A stretch of DNA of 64,000 bases from JAPORY01 sp965215385 (GCA_965215385.1 OZ244059.1:868001-932000), one strand, 5' to 3'; positions 19,030-30,053 are shown, numbered from the stretch's first letter. Notes: generated from the letters alone by a model not told the origin. Numbers and translations: made by a program.

Positions 19030-21500
19030 ACTGATAAGAAAAAAAGTCTGAACAAACCCATTCTGCTGACGCAAAAACGGCTCCAGTTGTTCGAAATTTA
19101 GCAAATGGATTCAGTTTTTCATGGCGCAGTCTGAGATTAGTCGCACGCTGCAGAGTGATCAAGCCGTTTCGCGCCTGACGACGCTGTTGTCAAAAGAAGC
19201 GTTCAAGAGCCGGAATACTTTCAGTCGGCGCGTTTGTGCAGAGTTCGCTTTTTTGATGACGGCGGGCGGCCGCAAGTTGCGACCTGCACGAAGGCACTGG
19301 TTGAGCTAGCGACAAAAGTTCCAGCGATTTCTCTTCCGGCTCCGTGCGGCCCGCGTATCGACAAGTCGCCGCGTCGGTTGCCCGACAGCGTTGCGTCGCC
19401 GATGACGGTTCCTGACCATCTGGCCTAGTTCCGTAATTTTACGGTCAAATTCGTCGAGAGCCGCGATGACAAGGATACTTAGGAAACCTTGATGGCCTTT
19501 GAGCATCCGCGTGGTTTAACCACCTTCGCAAGCCGTCAAGTTCGCTATCTATTCATATCGGAGCATGACTGGCTCGGTGCCGCTGGCTTTTCGGCTTCGG
19601 CGTTACGGATGGCACCGCGAGATACTTGGGTGGCTTGGGATGACGCCCAAGCGCAGGCACATTTCCAGCGGATTACCGGTTTGAGACGCTATTTGATCCG
19701 ACCGATGGCACGATTGCGGCTCTTGTTCAGCTAGGCACTGAGCCGCATCTTACGGCGTTTACCCGCCGACTTTGAACAGCGCTACGGCTATCGCCCGTAT
19801 TTGGTTGAGAGTTTTGCCGATGACGGGTCTGAGGGCACCTGCATGCCGGCGGCGTTTTTTTTCGATTGGTCGCACGGCGGGTCGGCGGCGACAAGATCGC
19901 CAGAGAGTGCCCGCCAAGATGGTCAAGAAGATCTTGAAGTACGAGCTTGACCGCCATTAGCGGCGTAAGCTCAAGGTTCCGACTATTGATCACGCCCCGT
20001 CGTTGGCGATTGGTGCGGGGCTGGCGTCGAACGAATGGGCGGCGAATGAATTGGGATGGGTACCGTTGGGCGATGAACGACGCGCGGCACGTTGGGCGAA
20101 AAGTGCGGGGCTGCTGGCAGACTATCCGGGGCAGAAAATCAATGCTGCTAGTGCTAGTGATCAGAATGAAATCCTAGGGTTTTATCGCTTGATTGAAGCC
20201 CTGGTGGAGTCCGCCGTCACGGTGCCGAATATTCTGGCGCCGCATCGTGAGCGGACGATTCAACGGCTGCGGGGTCAGCGCCTGGTTCTGGCCATTCAAG
20301 ATGGCACCGACTTGAATTTTGCGCGGCGGCCCGGGTGTGACGACTGACTGTTGATTAGCCAGAATCCAACCAACAGTACCAAGCTGGGGTTGCATCTGCA
20401 TGCGACCTTAGCGGTGAATGCAGCGGGGTTGCTGTTGGGGGTGCTGGCCGCTGGCTTTGACCCGAACAAGACGCTTTCTAATGACGAGCACTAGCGGCGG
20501 AAAACCGCTCGCGGGTTTGAAGCGTTTGACGATATGGGTGCGGCTGTGTGCGGGGTTGGTGGCAAGACGCGGGTGCTCGGGAAGCGGAGATGTTCGCGTT
20601 GTTTGATCAGCAATGCCAGTGCCCACGCGTTGATTTGATCCTGCGGGCACGGCATGATCGGGTGCTGAGGCGCGGCAACAAGCAATGTCAGAAACTGTTT
20701 GCCACCAGGCGTTCGGGGGCCGTCGATGGCTTGCTGACGGTGGCGATCGAAGGTCTCACCGCCCGCCCCAAAACCGGCCGCAACCCAGCCCGCCCTAAGC
20801 GGCAACAACGCACCGCCAGTTGCGAACTGCGGTTCCGAGCCGTCAAACTGCCGGCAACCGCCGCCGTAGCTGGAGCCAAACCCCTGCGGGTTCACGCCGT
20901 TCATAGCAAAGAAATCCCACCCCCGACGATGAAGACCCGGTGCAATGGTATCTGCTCACAACGCTGCCATTGAAGACGCTCGCGGACGCAAAAGAGATTA
21001 TCGCATTCGATCTCCAGTGCTGGCACCTTGAAGATTCTTTCCGCATCTTAAAATCCGGCTGTCGGGTTGAGTTCCTGTGGTTTCGTACGGCGGATCGGCT
21101 GCAGTGTGCGATTGCGATCAACCGGGCAATTGCGTGGCGAATTATGCTGATGACGCTGTCGGGACGCGAAATCCCAGACTACGAACCGGAACTGATGTTC
21201 ACCGTCGAGGAATTGGCATATTTGACAAATTATGCCCGCCGCCATCGACTTGCAGCACCGAAACGACTGGGTGATGTAGTCAAGGCGGTAGCCGATTTAG
21301 GCGGTTATCAAAGCCGTAAAGGCGATCCCGAACCCGGCCATCAGATCCTGTGGCGCAGACAAACCCGCTTGACGGCGGCGAGCTATGGTCATCAAATTGG
21401 CCTTGAGGACGGCTACGCGCAGGGCTTTCGGGACGGCCAACAGGCGGCGGCGGAGCCGTGAGAAGCACCCCAGGTTGGAGCGATTTGCGTAGACACGGTA
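19030..21500 (+). mobile_element. Second Tn5/IS4-type element inserted into the amine oxidase gene
   Basis: Begins where homology to the oxidase stops. I could not define matched ends or a target duplication, so the limits are approximate; the right boundary is set just after the last transposase motif. Confidence 0.55.
19121..21461 (+). pseudogene. DUF4338-Tn5 type transposase, broken
   Basis: Starts MAQSEISRTL at 19121. DUF4338 parts appear in several frames: NTFSRRVCAEFAF, then VRYLFISEHDWLGAAGFSASA with RDTWVAWDDAQAQAHF around 19540-19670. The Tn5-type domain follows (AANELGWVPLGDERRAARW at about 20035-20095; LVLAIQDGTDLNF near 20280-20320), with the C-terminal catalytic part at 20940-21461 (EDSFRILKSGCRVE; YLTNYARRHRLAAPKRLGD). 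Numerous frame changes and stops make it non-functional. Its sequence is clearly different from the 14-16 kb copy, so it is a separate lineage of the same family. Confidence 0.75.
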
Positions 21501-21786
21501 GGGCTAGGGACCGCAACGCACGCGGGCAGGCTGATGGCTCGCGCGATCACTGGCGACAGTGCGGGTTTTGATACGATGGCTCAATACGCGCCGAAACCAT
21601 TCCCCGGCGGAACCAAGCTCAATTCTCCGCTACTAAGCATGGCACTATAGTGGTATGCATTGCGTGACCACCTCGGCTTTTGATCTAATCTTTGGCGTTT
21701 ACCTTAAGCGATGAAATTACGATAATCAGCCAAGCGTTACAGTGCCAATGAATAATACTAGACCCAACTTTTTATAAGGTGTACAA
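21462..21786. other. Gap before the aminotransferase gene
   Basis: IS tail followed by the leader of the aminotransferase gene. No separate gene was recognised. The sequence changes from GC-rich (IS) to AT-rich near 21600. Confidence 0.5.
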
Positions 21787-22956
21787 ATGGAACGGGCGAT
21801 AGATACGTATCAGGCGGAGCCAATCCCTGCCGCGGCACAGGATGCAATTGCCGAGTTATTGCAGTCCGGTGACTTGTTTCGCTACACCGCAAGCTCTGAT
21901 GCTCCCGTCACCCTGCTAGAGGCAGAGTTCGCCGCCGCCATTGGTTCTAAATTTGCCTTAGCAGTTTCGTCATGCTCGGCTGCAATATTTCTCGCACTAA
22001 GAGCACTAAATCTGCCGCAAAGAGCGCGTATTGTTGTACCTGGTTTTACCTTTGCCGCGGTGCCATCGTCAGTAATTCACGCCAACTGCACACCCGTACT
22101 TTGTGAAGTCCGGTCGAACTACCGAATCTGCATAGCCGACTTTGAGGACAAGATCGCCTCTGCCGCAGCGGTTGTTATCAGCCATATGCGAGGGCACACT
22201 TCGGATATGGATGCCATTATGTCGCTGTGTGATCGACAGGGTATCCCCGTCATTGAAGACGCCGCCCACTCTCTTGGGTCGACCTGGGGCGGGAAAAATA
22301 TCGGCACCATCGGGAAAATCGGTTGTTTTTCTTTTCAATCATATAAGATGATCAACGCCGGTGAAGGTGGCATGTTGATCTCCGACGACGTTGATCTGAT
22401 CGCTCGGGCGGTGATAATGTCTGGGGCGTATGAGTACAACTGGAGAAAGCACCCCGTATTGGCCGAGGCTTTCGCGCCAATTCAGAATAAATTACCGCTG
22501 TACAATCTTCGCATGTCGAATCTTTCGGCTACGGTCATCCGCCCGCAAATTCCGCTCCTTACGGAACGATCAAAAAGAGGACTGCGCAATCATGACCATT
22601 GCGCCGAAAAACTTGCACGTTCAGATTACTTTGAAGTCCCAAAACCACTCGCTCAAGAAATTCGAGCGCCGGACTCGATACAGTTCAATTTAATCGGGCT
22701 TGATGATGCCACTGTATTGAAGTTTGTTAACGCTGCCAAGCACCTCAGCGTTCCGACGCAAGTTTTTGGCTTGGGGGAAGACAATGCCCGAGCCTATTGG
22801 AATTGGGAGTTTCTTGATGACATTCCCGACTTACCAAAAACTCGCGAGATGCTGCTTCGTGCTTGCGACGTCCGACTACCAGTGAGACTGGAGCTTGCGG
22901 ATGTTGATGTTCTTGCTGACAGCTTGCTTGCTGCTATTACGGAAGCGACACGTTAA
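21787..22956 (+). CDS. DegT/DnrJ/EryC1/StrS family PLP aminotransferase
   Basis: A 389-residue member of the sugar/cyclitol aminotransferase family. The PLP-lysine is Lys187 in SFQSYKMINAGEGGML. The ring-binding Asp158 is in VIEDAAHSLGSTW, and the early VSSCSAAIFLALRAL segment (about 60-74) binds phosphate. Relatives transfer an amino group from glutamate or glutamine to a keto-sugar, inosose or related substrate. There are no neighbouring sugar-nucleotide or aminoglycoside genes, so the substrate is unknown. The gene is isolated between IS remnants and phaR, suggesting horizontal arrival or survival of one gene from a lost cluster. The frame is intact and full length. Confidence 0.85.
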   Translation: MERAIDTYQAEPIPAAAQDAIAELLQSGDLFRYTASSDAPVTLLEAEFAAAIGSKFALAVSSCSAAIFLALRALNLPQRARIVVPGFTFAAVPSSVIHANCTPVLCEVRSNYRICIADFEDKIASAAAVVISHMRGHTSDMDAIMSLCDRQGIPVIEDAAHSLGSTWGGKNIGTIGKIGCFSFQSYKMINAGEGGMLISDDVDLIARAVIMSGAYEYNWRKHPVLAEAFAPIQNKLPLYNLRMSNLSATVIRPQIPLLTERSKRGLRNHDHCAEKLARSDYFEVPKPLAQEIRAPDSIQFNLIGLDDATVLKFVNAAKHLSVPTQVFGLGEDNARAYWNWEFLDDIPDLPKTREMLLRACDVRLPVRLELADVDVLADSLLAAITEATR

Positions 22957-23066
22957 CGCTCGGTTCGCAACCGCCATTCAGGTGAACGACTCTTAACCCT
23001 TTCACCTGTGCGATTATTAAGGACGGCATTCACAAGAAATGTGCATGCTTGTCAGTTCGGCGTTTT

Positions 23067-23200
23067 TGGGGTTCGGTGAGATTTGAACCGACAATCCTGC
23101 GGAACATCACAACTAGCAAGTATGTAGTCAACTACGATAGGAGTGCTGTCTCTGATCTCACAGACAGTCTTCATCAATCTCAACCGCGATCTTAAACCCC
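23067..23200 (-). ncRNA. Possible structured RNA with tRNA-like ends (uncertain)
   Basis: On the minus strand, GGGGTTT (23200-23194) can pair with GAACCCC (23074-23068). Just inside the 3' end is GGTTCAAATC, which looks like a tRNA T arm. Two hairpins lie between, CTGTCT/AGACAG and GTAG/CTAC. At about 134 bases it is too long for a tRNA, has no anticodon arm I can identify, and lacks a tmRNA tag frame. It may be a decayed tRNA/tmRNA piece or an integration-site remnant. Confidence 0.2.
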
Positions 23201-23256
23201 GTGTGTTGACGGTCTCTTATTGTCCGACTACACGGAACTCGATTAACTCAGACTGC

Positions 23257-23799
23257 TCAACTGAGTTCAGCTAGCTTCCGCTGCAATTCAGCCAGTTGTG
23301 CCTTAATTTCTTCAATTTCTGAACGAGACTCTCCCGGCTGTTCCTGCCGCAGCGAAGTTGCGCCCCACCCCGATGTCATCGCCTTGATGAAGGCTTCCTG
23401 CTGAGCGCGAAGGGCTTCAAATCCAGGCATCGTAGCCATGGGATTCATTTTCTCCATATTTTCCATCAGTTGCGATTGCCCCTCTCGCAAGACTTCAAAC
23501 GAACTTTGAAGGAACTGTGGCATCAACCCGCCGCCTGGGATCGTATAACTTCTTACTAAATCATTAAGAACATTGACCGGTAAAACGTTTTCACCGCGAC
23601 TCTCGTGCTCCGCAATAATTTGAAGCAAATACTGTCGCGTCAGGTCGTCTCCAGACTTGAGATCAACGATTTGTACTTCTCGCCCGCCTCTGATCACAGC
23701 GGCAATATCTTCAAGCGTAACATAGTCGCTCGTTTCGGTATTATATAAACGCCGGCTTGCGTAGCGTTTGATCAACAGGGGGGAGGTATCTTCATCCAT
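23257..23799 (-). CDS. phaR: Polyhydroxyalkanoate synthesis repressor PhaR
   Basis: A 180-residue repressor. I start it at ATG 23799 (MDEDTSPLLIKRYASRRLYN) because homologues begin close to this point; the frame runs 28 codons further upstream without family similarity. The PHB_acc_N DNA-binding domain covers about 10-70, with KRYASRRLYNTETSDYVTLED and QIVDLKSGDDLTRQYLLQII. The C-terminal part (about 75-180) is Gln/Met-rich and ends in a short coiled coil. PhaR binds polyhydroxyalkanoate granules and, when free, represses phasin and its own gene. A pair of CTGC-N3-GCAG sites stands upstream of the phasin at 30116-30559. An ISNCY-type element ends shortly upstream of phaR, so its promoter may be altered. 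Confidence 0.9.
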   Translation of the reverse strand: MDEDTSPLLIKRYASRRLYNTETSDYVTLEDIAAVIRGGREVQIVDLKSGDDLTRQYLLQIIAEHESRGENVLPVNVLNDLVRSYTIPGGGLMPQFLQSSFEVLREGQSQLMENMEKMNPMATMPGFEALRAQQEAFIKAMTSGWGATSLRQEQPGESRSEIEEIKAQLAELQRKLAELS

Positions 23800-24099
23800 T
23801 TTTGCGCACCAAATTTCCTGTAAGATTCTTAGCCAATGCCATACTTTCGTTACAACCAGAGAATATATATAGTGTCCGTGCAAAAACCCCCGATTTTCGG
23901 CGGGATTGCAAAATCTTTATCGAGAATTCCAGCAAAATTCACCGAGATCAAGACTAGATTCGAAGTTTTTGCCGCCAAATGTCCCAAATTATCACGAAAT
24001 ATTGCAAAATGTAGCGGAAAATACACTGCACGGATGCATCCAGACGCTTTGGTGTCGCTGGCCGACAGTCGGGTCAAAAAATGCGGAAATTGCTGGGGA

Positions 24100-24720
24100 C
24101 TATGCCGCTCTCGGCACGGTCTTTGAAGCCCTTCGGAGTATCAAGCCAAAGCAATGGATATTCGCCGCGAGAATCGACAAACCAACCATGCGAGAAAAGC
24201 CATCAGCCCCATACGAATAAATCCGACCGAGCCCCCGATGCTCAAGGCTATTGATGCACGATTCAATGCCCGAATGCTGTTTGTGCCGATCGGCAAATGC
24301 CGGCTCTTGCTCCCCAGCGCGTTCAATCTTCGAGAGATACCCGTTCTTCGGCAACGCACTGGCCGTCAAAAGGTCATCCAGCCGGTGCCGATTGGCGGGA
24401 CTATGGTACCTCCGGTCAAAGCTCACCGCCACGCGGTTCGGGAATCGTGCCGGTGTCGGTTCGATGAGCGGAACTGCATGGTCAAAATCACTGCCGTCCC
24501 ACATAATCATAGGGTTCAAAACAAACCTCCGATGGTCTGCAATCACGCTCACCGGCACCCCGAATTCAACCGGGACACCAGCTTTGCCCTTCGTGATCCA
24601 ACGGGTATGCTCTGCAAAAACCGCATAGACCTTTTCCGCGTTGGGAATACTCTGGCCTTGCAATAACCGCCGATCAATCTGATCAATTTGCCGCTCAGCG
24701 TACCCAAAAAGCGTGCAACC
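24100..24720 (-). pseudogene. ISNCY/ISDol1-type transposase, C-terminal fragment
   Basis: Reads AERQIDQIDRRLLQGQSIPN, AEHTRWITKGKAGVPVEFGV, VSFDRRYHSPANRHRLDDL, KQHSGIESCINSLEHRGLGR and ILAANIHCFGLIL, in the order of the catalytic half of this transposase type. The N-terminal half is at 27520-27860. Family name from memory. Confidence 0.75.
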
Positions 24721-24738
24721 GACCCCCGAGTGTTCGCG

Positions 24739-26634
24739 TCAAGTGGCCCGTGAACCTGATAGGTCTCTTGCAGTCGCGCCCTGCCCATTACCCACCAGTC
24801 GCTTCCCGCTCCACAATATTTTTTGCAAACTATCGGTTCCGAGGTCGTGACACAGGCTGCAGAGCCACGCCGAGAAGGCCAACGCACTGTGACCATTCCA
24901 CAAAACGTCGTCGCCGGGGTTTTGATCATTCTTGCGGTGAAGGTGACCGCCCATTGTCGCGACCAAATTAAACGCATCGCCAAGCGTTTTGGGCGGTGGT
25001 TGTTTTCTCACCGTGGCAAAGTCAGCCAGCATTGCCAACTGAATATCGGAAAAGGCCGTCTCAAGAGAAAGCTCCGGATGGTTGCGCCCCAGCTCGATCA
25101 TCGCCGCAATCCGCCAAGCAATGATGGCATTGATCGCCAAGGCCCGTTGCAATCGTTCGCGTTTGCAGTGCGCCATAGTCTCAATTTTGCAGCCCGATTT
25201 CAGGACCCGATGAAATTCCTCAATTTTCCAGCGTCGTCGGTATAGCGTCAGGATCTTTTCGGCCTCGCCTAGGGTTCGAATCGAGATCGTTGTCAGCAGA
25301 CGCCATAAAATCGGTGAGCTCCTATCCGCAGGTGGTCGGGTTTCTCGGGCTTCCAGGATCGTCAGATCAACGCTCGGCTGATTGACACTGGCATCAGGGG
25401 ACGCGGGGAGCGTTATCGTGTCCCAGCGCAGTTCCAGCACCGCTTTCCGTTGTGCACGGGATACCCGCGCTTTCTGGGTGCCCGTTGGTTGCGGTTCCGA
25501 TTGCCGAGCGACTGCGACGGTGATTTTTCCCTGACATGGTTGCGCGTGGATATGATCAAACAGTTTTCCCTGGCCGCGACCAAAGCTCCGATTATGTTTG
25601 ACGCGAACCAGCAGTCCCAGCCCCGGGTGATCGGTGGCATAAAAGTCGAAAACGTCACCCTCGCAGTCAGCGACCGCGAGCAGACGAGTGTCCGCGAACC
25701 GTGCGGCAATGTCGGCACTATCGTGTAACGCCCGAAGCCAATGACCCGACGGGCGTTGTAGCAACGGTTTATCTTTTTCCTTGCGTCCATCCAGAGCATC
25801 AAACTCCATCCGCATAACACCGAGGGGGCACACCCGCAGCATTGACCGCGTAGGTCGAGTGCAAATGTAAACCAGGCGTGCCCGAATGGGGCTCACCGTT
25901 GCGTCCAATGACGCCCAGCCCCGCGCAACCGTGATGGGTTGCAAAGTTGATATCGGTGCCATCTTGAAGCAGCAAAACCAAGTCTTGTTCGGCGTTGCGA
26001 CGCAGCGTCTGATACCGATGCCCATCAAGGATCGCCGCGGCCGTCAACCCGTCGCGGTCCGGTTGATCAATCAGTCGGTAATACCCTTTCACCGTGGCTT
26101 CATCGCCAGCGGCGGCGCTAACAAACGTCTGCGACGGGCGGCGAGCTTGGATTTCGATCTCGGCGATCAACCGTCTGACGCGGCGGATATCACCAATATC
26201 GGTTCGTTGAAACTCTCTTTTGACCCAGTTGTCGCTGCCCCGATCCAATGGAAAGATCGGCGGCAAACCCAATTGCGACCGCCAATCTCTAACCAAGGGT
26301 CGGAAATAGATCTGTTTCGGACCTTCGATTTGCCGCGCCGCATCCGGCCCGAGGTTTGACCAATGCACCGCCAGCCCGCCGCGCGAAAACCGGCCCCAGA
26401 ATACACCGGATCAACGAAGGTTTCTAAGGCTGCCAACAGTTCCCGATAGCGTTGCCAATAATCGCGCTTCGCACACCGTATCGCCAGTACCAACACCCGG
26501 GTCGCAAGATTCCGACACTGCTTCGGTCGGATAAAAAAATGACTCAGACACAGCATCTTGTCAAGGGTCGGCTTCGGCGTTGCCGTCTCCCACCCAATCC
26601 AAGCATCACGCTCCTGTAGTGTCCGCGCCGTCAC
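24739..26634 (-). pseudogene. DUF4338-Tn5 type transposase (third lineage), broken
   Basis: Reading from 26634 down: end of DUF4338 (RDAWIGWETATPKPTLDKML, LETFVDPVYSGAGFRAAGWR), a frameshift, then the Tn5-type DNA-binding region (NWVKREFQRTDIGDIRRVRR, ATVKGYYRLIDQPDRDGLTA) to about 25800, and a second frameshift into the DDE region (LLAVADCEGDVFDFYATDHP, KIEEFHRVLKSGCKIE). Only the last 430 codons form a long intact frame. The N terminus is missing where it meets the next element at about 26620. Confidence 0.8.
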
Positions 26635-27519
26635 GTCATCGTGCTCGGTGACCGCGAAAGTGACATCTGGTCGGTGTTGACCGAAGGTGTGCGTTCCGCC
26701 GCGAACGACAGCCGTGGTTTGTTAGTGCGGCGTATCGCTCCAAGAGCCGACGGGTGCCGACCGATCAGGGAGCGCAAAACCGGTTCACGCATACCGATGG
26801 GTAGACCCCAATCCCGACCAAGAGCCTTGATATTCCGGCGTGTGGCTCGCCCCGGTCGCGGCGGCGTCACGTCGACGGTGAAGGCGGGGTGGGTCGAGAT
26901 CCTGCCGCCGTCGGAGCAACCCGTCGGGACCCGACTTGTCGGCCGCTGGCGGTGCGGGCGCAAGAACGCCAGCCGCGGTCGCGCTAGCAGCCCCTTAATT
27001 GGTTGCTGTTGACGACCGAAGGGGAGCCCACGGCCGAAAATGCCTTGCCGATCATCGAATGATACGAAAAACGCTGGCGGATCGAAGAATAGTTCTCCGC
27101 CCTCAAGACTGGCACCCGCATCACCGACCGACGCTGGCAAGCGGACGATGATCCGCGCCATTGCCTCGCCTTTGATGCCATCACGGCGTGTACCGTAATG
27201 TCGCTTGAGCGGCTCGCCCGCAGTGACCCCGAGACGCCGGCCGAAACCGGGTTTCATCCGGATGAGATTGAAATGTTAGCCGTGCACCTGGCGAAGCCGA
27301 AACATCGGGGCAAACGGGGTCCACCGACTGCGTCAACAACGATCCTTGAGTTTGTGATTAACGCCGGACGCCTCGCTGGCTTTCGGCCGACCAATCGGCG
27401 GCCAACCCCTGGTACGCGCAAACGGTGGGAAGGGTATACGATCCTATCCAATTTCGTGGGAAACTATCGGGCACTCAAAAACCACTGGCACCCCGAGTCA
27501 ACTGTGGCGTGCTGAAAGG
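26620..27519 (+). pseudogene. Right part of a second copy of the 14-16 kb IS4-type element
   Basis: The sequence from VLGDRESDIWSVLTEGVRSA to the right end repeats 15580-16486 with few changes, including the internal stops and the terminal GTGCTGAAAG. The left part is missing. Because both copies share the same damage, duplication came after inactivation, or the element is moved in trans. Confidence 0.85.
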
Positions 27520-27860
27520 TCGATGGCTCCAGCACGTCATGCCCGGACTTCCCAACCACGAGATTGATTTCCGTCAACAATTCCGGGGTGAGTAAGTTGA
27601 CATTGTCAATGTTGGTTCGGAGGGTGTACTCCGGTTCGGATTCAAACCAATCCGAATGTCCCAAAACTGTCGCAACGTCTTGTGGCTGTTGGCCGTATCG
27701 TGGGTGCGTTCAAAGTCGATCTTGAGAACTTGTTTCGTCATGCCCAGCACAAAGCCTCGCCACAGATCCAATCCTGGACGTCCAACGGACCGGTCGACAT
27801 TTTGGAACCGCTTCGCATCCAGAAAGGCGAACAATTCGTCACAAAAACCGTCCGTTGAAC
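27520..27860 (-). pseudogene. ISNCY/ISDol1-type transposase, N-terminal fragment
   Basis: Reads CDELFAFLDAKRFQNVDRSV, GRPGLDLWRGFVLGMTKQVL and TANSHKTLRQFWD, then after a frameshift TNIDNVNLLTPELLTEINLV and GKSGHDVLEPS, ending exactly at the right terminus of the IS4-type copy. Confidence 0.75.
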
Positions 27861-28215
27861 ACTAGGCTTGAAGCCCGATGAAGAATCGGGGTAGGTCATC
27901 GCGACACCGGGAATTATTGACGATCTTGTCGATCAGCACTTGCCCAAATTTTAGCTGCAGAGAGCGCACTTTTCGCATCCAGTTGCCTCAAAGATTCGTG
28001 TAGATGTGGTATTTTTTTGGAAATTTTGCCAATATTGGGCATTTTTCCCCATCTTCGCCAGCGAAGGCAAGCCCTTTCTTGAGCACAATCACTACTTTAA
28101 ATCACGTCCGTTCAATTCTGACGTGCAACACTACGATGTTGTGGTTTAGAGGATCTTGGATCACAGATGTTGTATTGAGGTCAGGAGTTGGTATGAATCT
28201 CTGAGGTTCTAATGC
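27861..28215. other. No recognisable gene (27861-28215)
   Basis: Probable outer end of the ISNCY element and the left end of the IS30 element. Contains AT-rich DNA with repeated AATATTGG/CCAATATT-like half sites. No coding frame supported. Confidence 0.4.
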
Positions 28216-28227
28216 AAGGAGATTCCG

Positions 28228-29187
28228 ACGCCAAACGGCTACCACCACCTGACCTATGCCGATCGATGCCAAATTCACGCCTTGACGGCAAGCGGGTATT
28301 CGCTGCGTGCCATCGCCCGCGAAATGAATCGCAACCCGGCGACGATTTCACCGGAACTTCGTCGTAACAGTGGTGAACGGGGGGACCGTCACAAGCAAGC
28401 GGAACAAAAGGCGCGAGAGCGTCGCCGTGCGGCGTCGCGGCCTTGGAAGCTGACGGCGGAACTCTGGTCCCGGATTGAAGGACTCTTGGGTTTGGCCTGG
28501 AGTCCGGAGCCGATAGCCGGTCGTTTGCGTCTCGACGAGGTAGTTTCGGTGAGTGCCGAGTGGATCTATCAGTATATTCGGGCGGATCGGCAGCGCGGCG
28601 GGGTGTTATGGCGATCATTACGCCGTCGGGGCAAGAAGCCGAATGTGACGGCGGGCCGGGATTGTGGGCGCGGCTGCATTCCGAACCGGGTGGACCTCTC
28701 CGAGCGTCCGGAGTGCGTTGCGGCCAAGTCGCGGGTTGGAGACTGGGAGGTGGATACCGTGATTGGCAAGGGGTACCGCGGAGTGCTGGTCACGCTGGTG
28801 GATCGGATGTCGAAACTCGTGTTAATACCGAAGGTTAGTCGCAAAACGGCGGTGGCGGTTGACGACGCCATTAGCACCCGACTAGCACCGTATCCGGTGC
28901 ACACCCTTACCGCCGACAACGGCAAGGAATTTGCGCGTCATGAAACAAGGGCTCGAACCTTATCCGCGTCGTTCTGCTTTGCCCGTCCCTATGCGTCTTG
29001 GGAACGTGGTTTGAACGAACATACGAATGGCTTGATCCGCGGCTATTTTCCGAAGGGCACCGACTTCCACGCGGTGACGGCGGTGACGGCGGCGGTGCAG
29101 CGCGTGCCGGAGGCTTTCAATACGCGCCCACGCCAGGTCTTGGGGTATCGCACCCCGCAGGAGGTGTTGGCCGCGGCCAGGGCCTGA
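28228..29187 (+). CDS. IS30-family transposase
   Basis: A full-length IS30 transposase of about 319 codons. An N-terminal helix-turn-helix (YHHLTYADRCQIHALTASGYS, LRAIAREMNRNPATISPEL) is followed by the DDE catalytic domain: Asp in DWEVDTVIG (near 28753), Asp in TADNGKEFARHE (near 28915) and Glu in SWERGLNEHTNG (near 29017). The frame is open from a TAA at 28210. AAGGAG at 28216-28221 points to a start at 28228, but the codon there is ACG, not ATG. The next in-frame candidate is TTG at 28282, inside the DNA-binding domain. The catalytic part is intact, but expression may have been lost through the start codon. Confidence 0.85.
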   Translation, partial: TPNGYHHLTYADRCQIHALTASGYSLRAIAREMNRNPATISPELRRNSGERGDRHKQAEQKARERRRAASRPWKLTAELWSRIEGLLGLAWSPEPIAGRLRLDEVVSVSAEWIYQYIRADRQRGGVLWRSLRRRGKKPNVTAGRDCGRGCIPNRVDLSERPECVAAKSRVGDWEVDTVIGKGYRGVLVTLVDRMSKLVLIPKVSRKTAVAVDDAISTRLAPYPVHTLTADNGKEFARHETRARTLSASFCFARPYASWERGLNEHTNGLIRGYFPKGTDFHAVTAVTAAVQRVPEAFNTRPRQVLGYRTPQEVLAAARA

Positions 29188-30053
29188 ACGCCCATACTCG
29201 TCGCAAAATGGCGACCGCATAATGATCGACTTGATCATCGGCTACTGGGAAAAACATCGTCTCTCGGTCTGCCAATCCGTCACGGGTTTGCGGTCAGAAC
29301 ACGGGGCACAATTGGGTAATCCCGGTTCTTGGTGGAATGAAAGAACGGACGCGGGCACCTGCGGTGTGTCGAAAGGGTATCGGTCCGCCGGCCGCCGTGA
29401 ACAAGCCTGCCGCTATTCCCGGTTCCAGTCGGCATCGGGGTATCTGCCGCTGCTTCGTATCGTGTCGCCGAAGCGCGCCGATCAGTGCCCGACAGATCAA
29501 GACGGAAAGGGAGCTGCCACCCCCTTAAACCCCGGCATTATCGACGGTGTTCAATCGCGTGTCGACGAGCCGTCGACGTGATCAGCCGCGGTGCCGGTGC
29601 CAAGATCGGATTGCACTTTACTTGCGCTTGACCCGAGACTGATCTAAAGTCCCAGTTAGAGATTGCGACCGCTGTTGACCACTGACAACACAGCGAACCA
29701 TTCTTGATAACCCCGGCGTCTGCTCACCAGTTCAGAAGAACACTAAAGGCGGGTGAAAAAATGCCTATTGTTGCACCTCAGTGTTGAATCGGTGTCACAA
29801 AAGGGGGTTTCCGTGCGGACACTAGCTACTTCCACCGTTCGCAAATGAAAAGAGTCCAAGACAGTTCTCTGAATTCCCGTTCACGGCTCTTGATGATCGG
29901 CCTTTTCATGAACTGACCTTACGTGGCGAAAGCCTTTGATCGTCGAAATGACGCTCGGAGCCTCAAAGAAAAATGTCCCAGCTTGCATCGGGTTCACTCG
30001 GCTCAAAGCTCCCCATGATCATGACGACTAAACGTCATCTCTTTCTTGATCGC
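29188..30053. other. Gene-poor gap after IS30
   Basis: Overlapping frames at 29222-29581 and 29337-29528 show no family and uneven composition, more like decayed IS DNA. The last 400 bp are AT-richer with no coding frame. Inverted repeats defining the right end of the IS30 element were not found. Confidence 0.4.

Larger units (their letters stand above)
23870..28110. mobile_element. ISNCY-type element interrupted by two Tn5/IS4-type elements (nested)
   Basis: The two ends of one ISNCY (ISDol1-like) transposase are found at 24100-24720 (C-terminal) and 27520-27860 (N-terminal), both on the minus strand and 2.8 kb apart. Between them are an inverted DUF4338-Tn5 element (24739-26634) and the right part of a copy of the 14-16 kb element (26620-27519), joined head to head. 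Outer limits are approximate, based on a weak resemblance of AGTGTCCGTGC near 23875 to the inverse of GCACAATCACT near 28085. Confidence 0.6.

Noticed and set aside
23067..23200. Permuted two-piece tmRNA
   Set aside because: No tag-coding frame and no downstream GGGG-type 5' piece matching the acceptor were found; kept only as an uncertain RNA-like structure.
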